Positions 62,929-64,000 of a DNA stretch of 64,000 nt are shown here, piece after piece. The notes under the pieces were generated by a model, which worked only from the letters and a program-made list of their open reading frames with translations, was not told the origin of the DNA and searched no databases. A program made the position numbers and the translations under genes. This stretch comes from Dokdonella sp. (lineage in GTDB: Bacteria > Pseudomonadota > Gammaproteobacteria > Xanthomonadales > Rhodanobacteraceae): NCBI RefSeq assembly GCF_017744955.1, contig NZ_JAGIAG010000008.1, forward strand, positions 1-64,000. Direction: 5' to 3'. Every line of letters starts with the position of its first letter. Within the stretch, counting starts at the first letter, position 1.

Positions 62929-64000
62929 CTAGACGGGATGCCGCCGCACCGCCGTGACGACCTGCAGGCGACGCACGCGACGCATCACGTCGGCGAGATG
63001 CTTGCGATTGCGCACCTCGATCGTGAACAGCATCGTCGCGGTCATCAGGTCGCGTTCCTTGTACTCGACGTTCTCGATGTTGGAACCGGCGTCGGCGATC
63101 GCCGCGGCGACCTGCGCGAGCACGCCCGGCTTGTTGGCGACCTCGATACGCAGTTCGATGCGGTAGTCGCCCTGCACTTCCTTGTCCCAGGCGATTTCGA
63201 TGCAGCGCTCCGGCGCCTTGCGCAGCTCCGGTACGTTCGGGCATTCGAGCCGATGCACGACGATGCCCTTGCCGGCGGACAGATAGCCCATGATGTCGTC
63301 GCCGGGCACCGGGTGGCAGCAGTTGCCGAAACTCAGCACGCCGCGCTCGGCGCCGCTGATCAGGATCTTCTCGCTGCTCTGCGGACGCACCGCCTGCAGC
63401 GTTTCGCCGTGACCGCTGAGCAGCGCCTGCGCGACGGTGTCGGCGACGCGATTGCCGAGCGCGATGTCGGCCAGCAGTTCTTCCAGCCGCTTGTATTTCT
63501 GCTCGGCCAGATAGCGATCGAGTGCCGCGTGCGGCAGGCTCTCGAGCGAAGCGTCCAGCGCGTCGAGCGCGCGGTCGAGCATGCGGTGGCCGAAGTCGAC
63601 GGCGTCCTCGTGCTGCAGGCGCTTCAGATGATGGCGGATCGCCGTGCGCGCGCGGCCGGACACGACCCATTCGAGCCATTGCGGGCTCGGGCTCGCCGAC
63701 GGCGCGGTGACGATCTCGACGGTCTGGCCGCTGACCAGGCGCGTGCGCAGCGGTACGAGCTTCTTGTCCGCGCGCGCGGCGACCGCGTGGTCGCCGACGT
63801 CGGTGTGCACGAAGTAGGCGAAGTCGAGCGCGGTCGCGTTGCGCGGCAATGCGAGGATCGCGCCCTTCGGCGTGAACAGGTAGACCTCGTCCGGGAACAG
63901 GTCGACCTTGACGTTCTCGATGAATTCCAGCGAGGAAGGCGTCTGCGTCTGGCGGTCGACCAGGTTCGACACCCATTCGCGCGCTCTCGATTGGGCGCTG
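62929..64000 (-). CDS. spoT: Bifunctional (p)ppGpp synthetase/hydrolase SpoT, C-terminal half (cut by window edge)
   Basis: The frame is open to the right edge, with SAQSRAREW continuing before VSNLVDRQ. So this is the C-terminal 356 or so residues of a Rel/Spo protein; the hydrolase and synthetase domains lie outside. Visible are the TGS domain (VYLFTPKGAILALPRNATAL, DFAYFVHTDVGDHAVAARAD), the helical domain, the conserved-cysteine/zinc-finger region FGNCCHPVPGDDIMGYLSAG, and the ACT domain (RIEVANKPGVLAQVAAAIAD). Adjacency to ridA and recG favours SpoT over RelA. Confidence 0.95.
   Translation of the reverse strand, partial: SAQSRAREWVSNLVDRQTQTPSSLEFIENVKVDLFPDEVYLFTPKGAILALPRNATALDFAYFVHTDVGDHAVAARADKKLVPLRTRLVSGQTVEIVTAPSASPSPQWLEWVVSGRARTAIRHHLKRLQHEDAVDFGHRMLDRALDALDASLESLPHAALDRYLAEQKYKRLEELLADIALGNRVADTVAQALLSGHGETLQAVRPQSSEKILISGAERGVLSFGNCCHPVPGDDIMGYLSAGKGIVVHRLECPNVPELRKAPERCIEIAWDKEVQGDYRIELRIEVANKPGVLAQVAAAIADAGSNIENVEYKERDLMTATMLFTIEVRNRKHLADVMRRVRRLQVVTAVRRHPV

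Overview
The window is high-GC proteobacterial DNA. Gene content and order point to the Xanthomonadales/Lysobacterales branch of the Gammaproteobacteria, possibly Rhodanobacteraceae: pilMNOPQ divergent from a PBP1A gene, a moxR-DUF58-DUF4381-BatA-BatB/C-BatD operon, type B L31, gltA, gapA, and spoT-ridA-recG. The taxon is inferred from gene context only. No rRNA, tRNA, CRISPR array, insertion sequence, integrase or phage gene was seen.

About 1-22.6 kb is a non-flagellar type III secretion (T3SS) locus, cut by the left window edge. A long minus-strand operon reads sctV, sctC, sctD, a needle-like gene, sctI, sctJ, sctK, sctL, sctN, sctO, sctP. On the plus strand a histidine kinase and a FixJ/NarL-type response regulator overlap into sctQ, sctR, sctS and sctT. 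Between the two arms lies a small minus-strand gene of the FliO family, a flagellar assembly factor that non-flagellar systems normally lack. sctU follows on the minus strand, then accessory genes: two mutually similar proteins of unknown family, a GNAT acetyltransferase, a glycine-rich harpin-like protein whose C-terminus resembles the needle-like protein, and two unknown proteins. Four minus-strand transcription starts in the locus share a G/C-triplet dyad (consensus near GGGTWWHCCCYRR). The linked response regulator is the obvious candidate to bind it. No translocator, gatekeeper or effector is recognisable inside the window; some probably lie to the left.

About 22.8-35 kb is mixed chromosomal background: tonB-like, DUF456, AraC regulator, EamA exporter, small periplasmic protein, UspA, GNAT, AAA ATPase, gapA, a BlaI/M56-TonB regulatory pair with two visible operators, two tandem outer-membrane beta-barrel paralogues, and a dicarboxylate symporter.

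About 35-42.5 kb is the MoxR/Bat operon. It is followed by a cNMP-EAL phosphodiesterase (42.6-43.7 kb), a large Ig-like lipoprotein downstream of pilMNOPQ (43.8-51.6 kb), and mrcA plus a conserved unknown. The right end holds gltA, rpmE2, a nucleoside hydrolase, a 2OG-Fe(II) oxygenase divergent from a polytopic membrane protein, recG, ridA, and the C-terminal part of spoT running off the edge.
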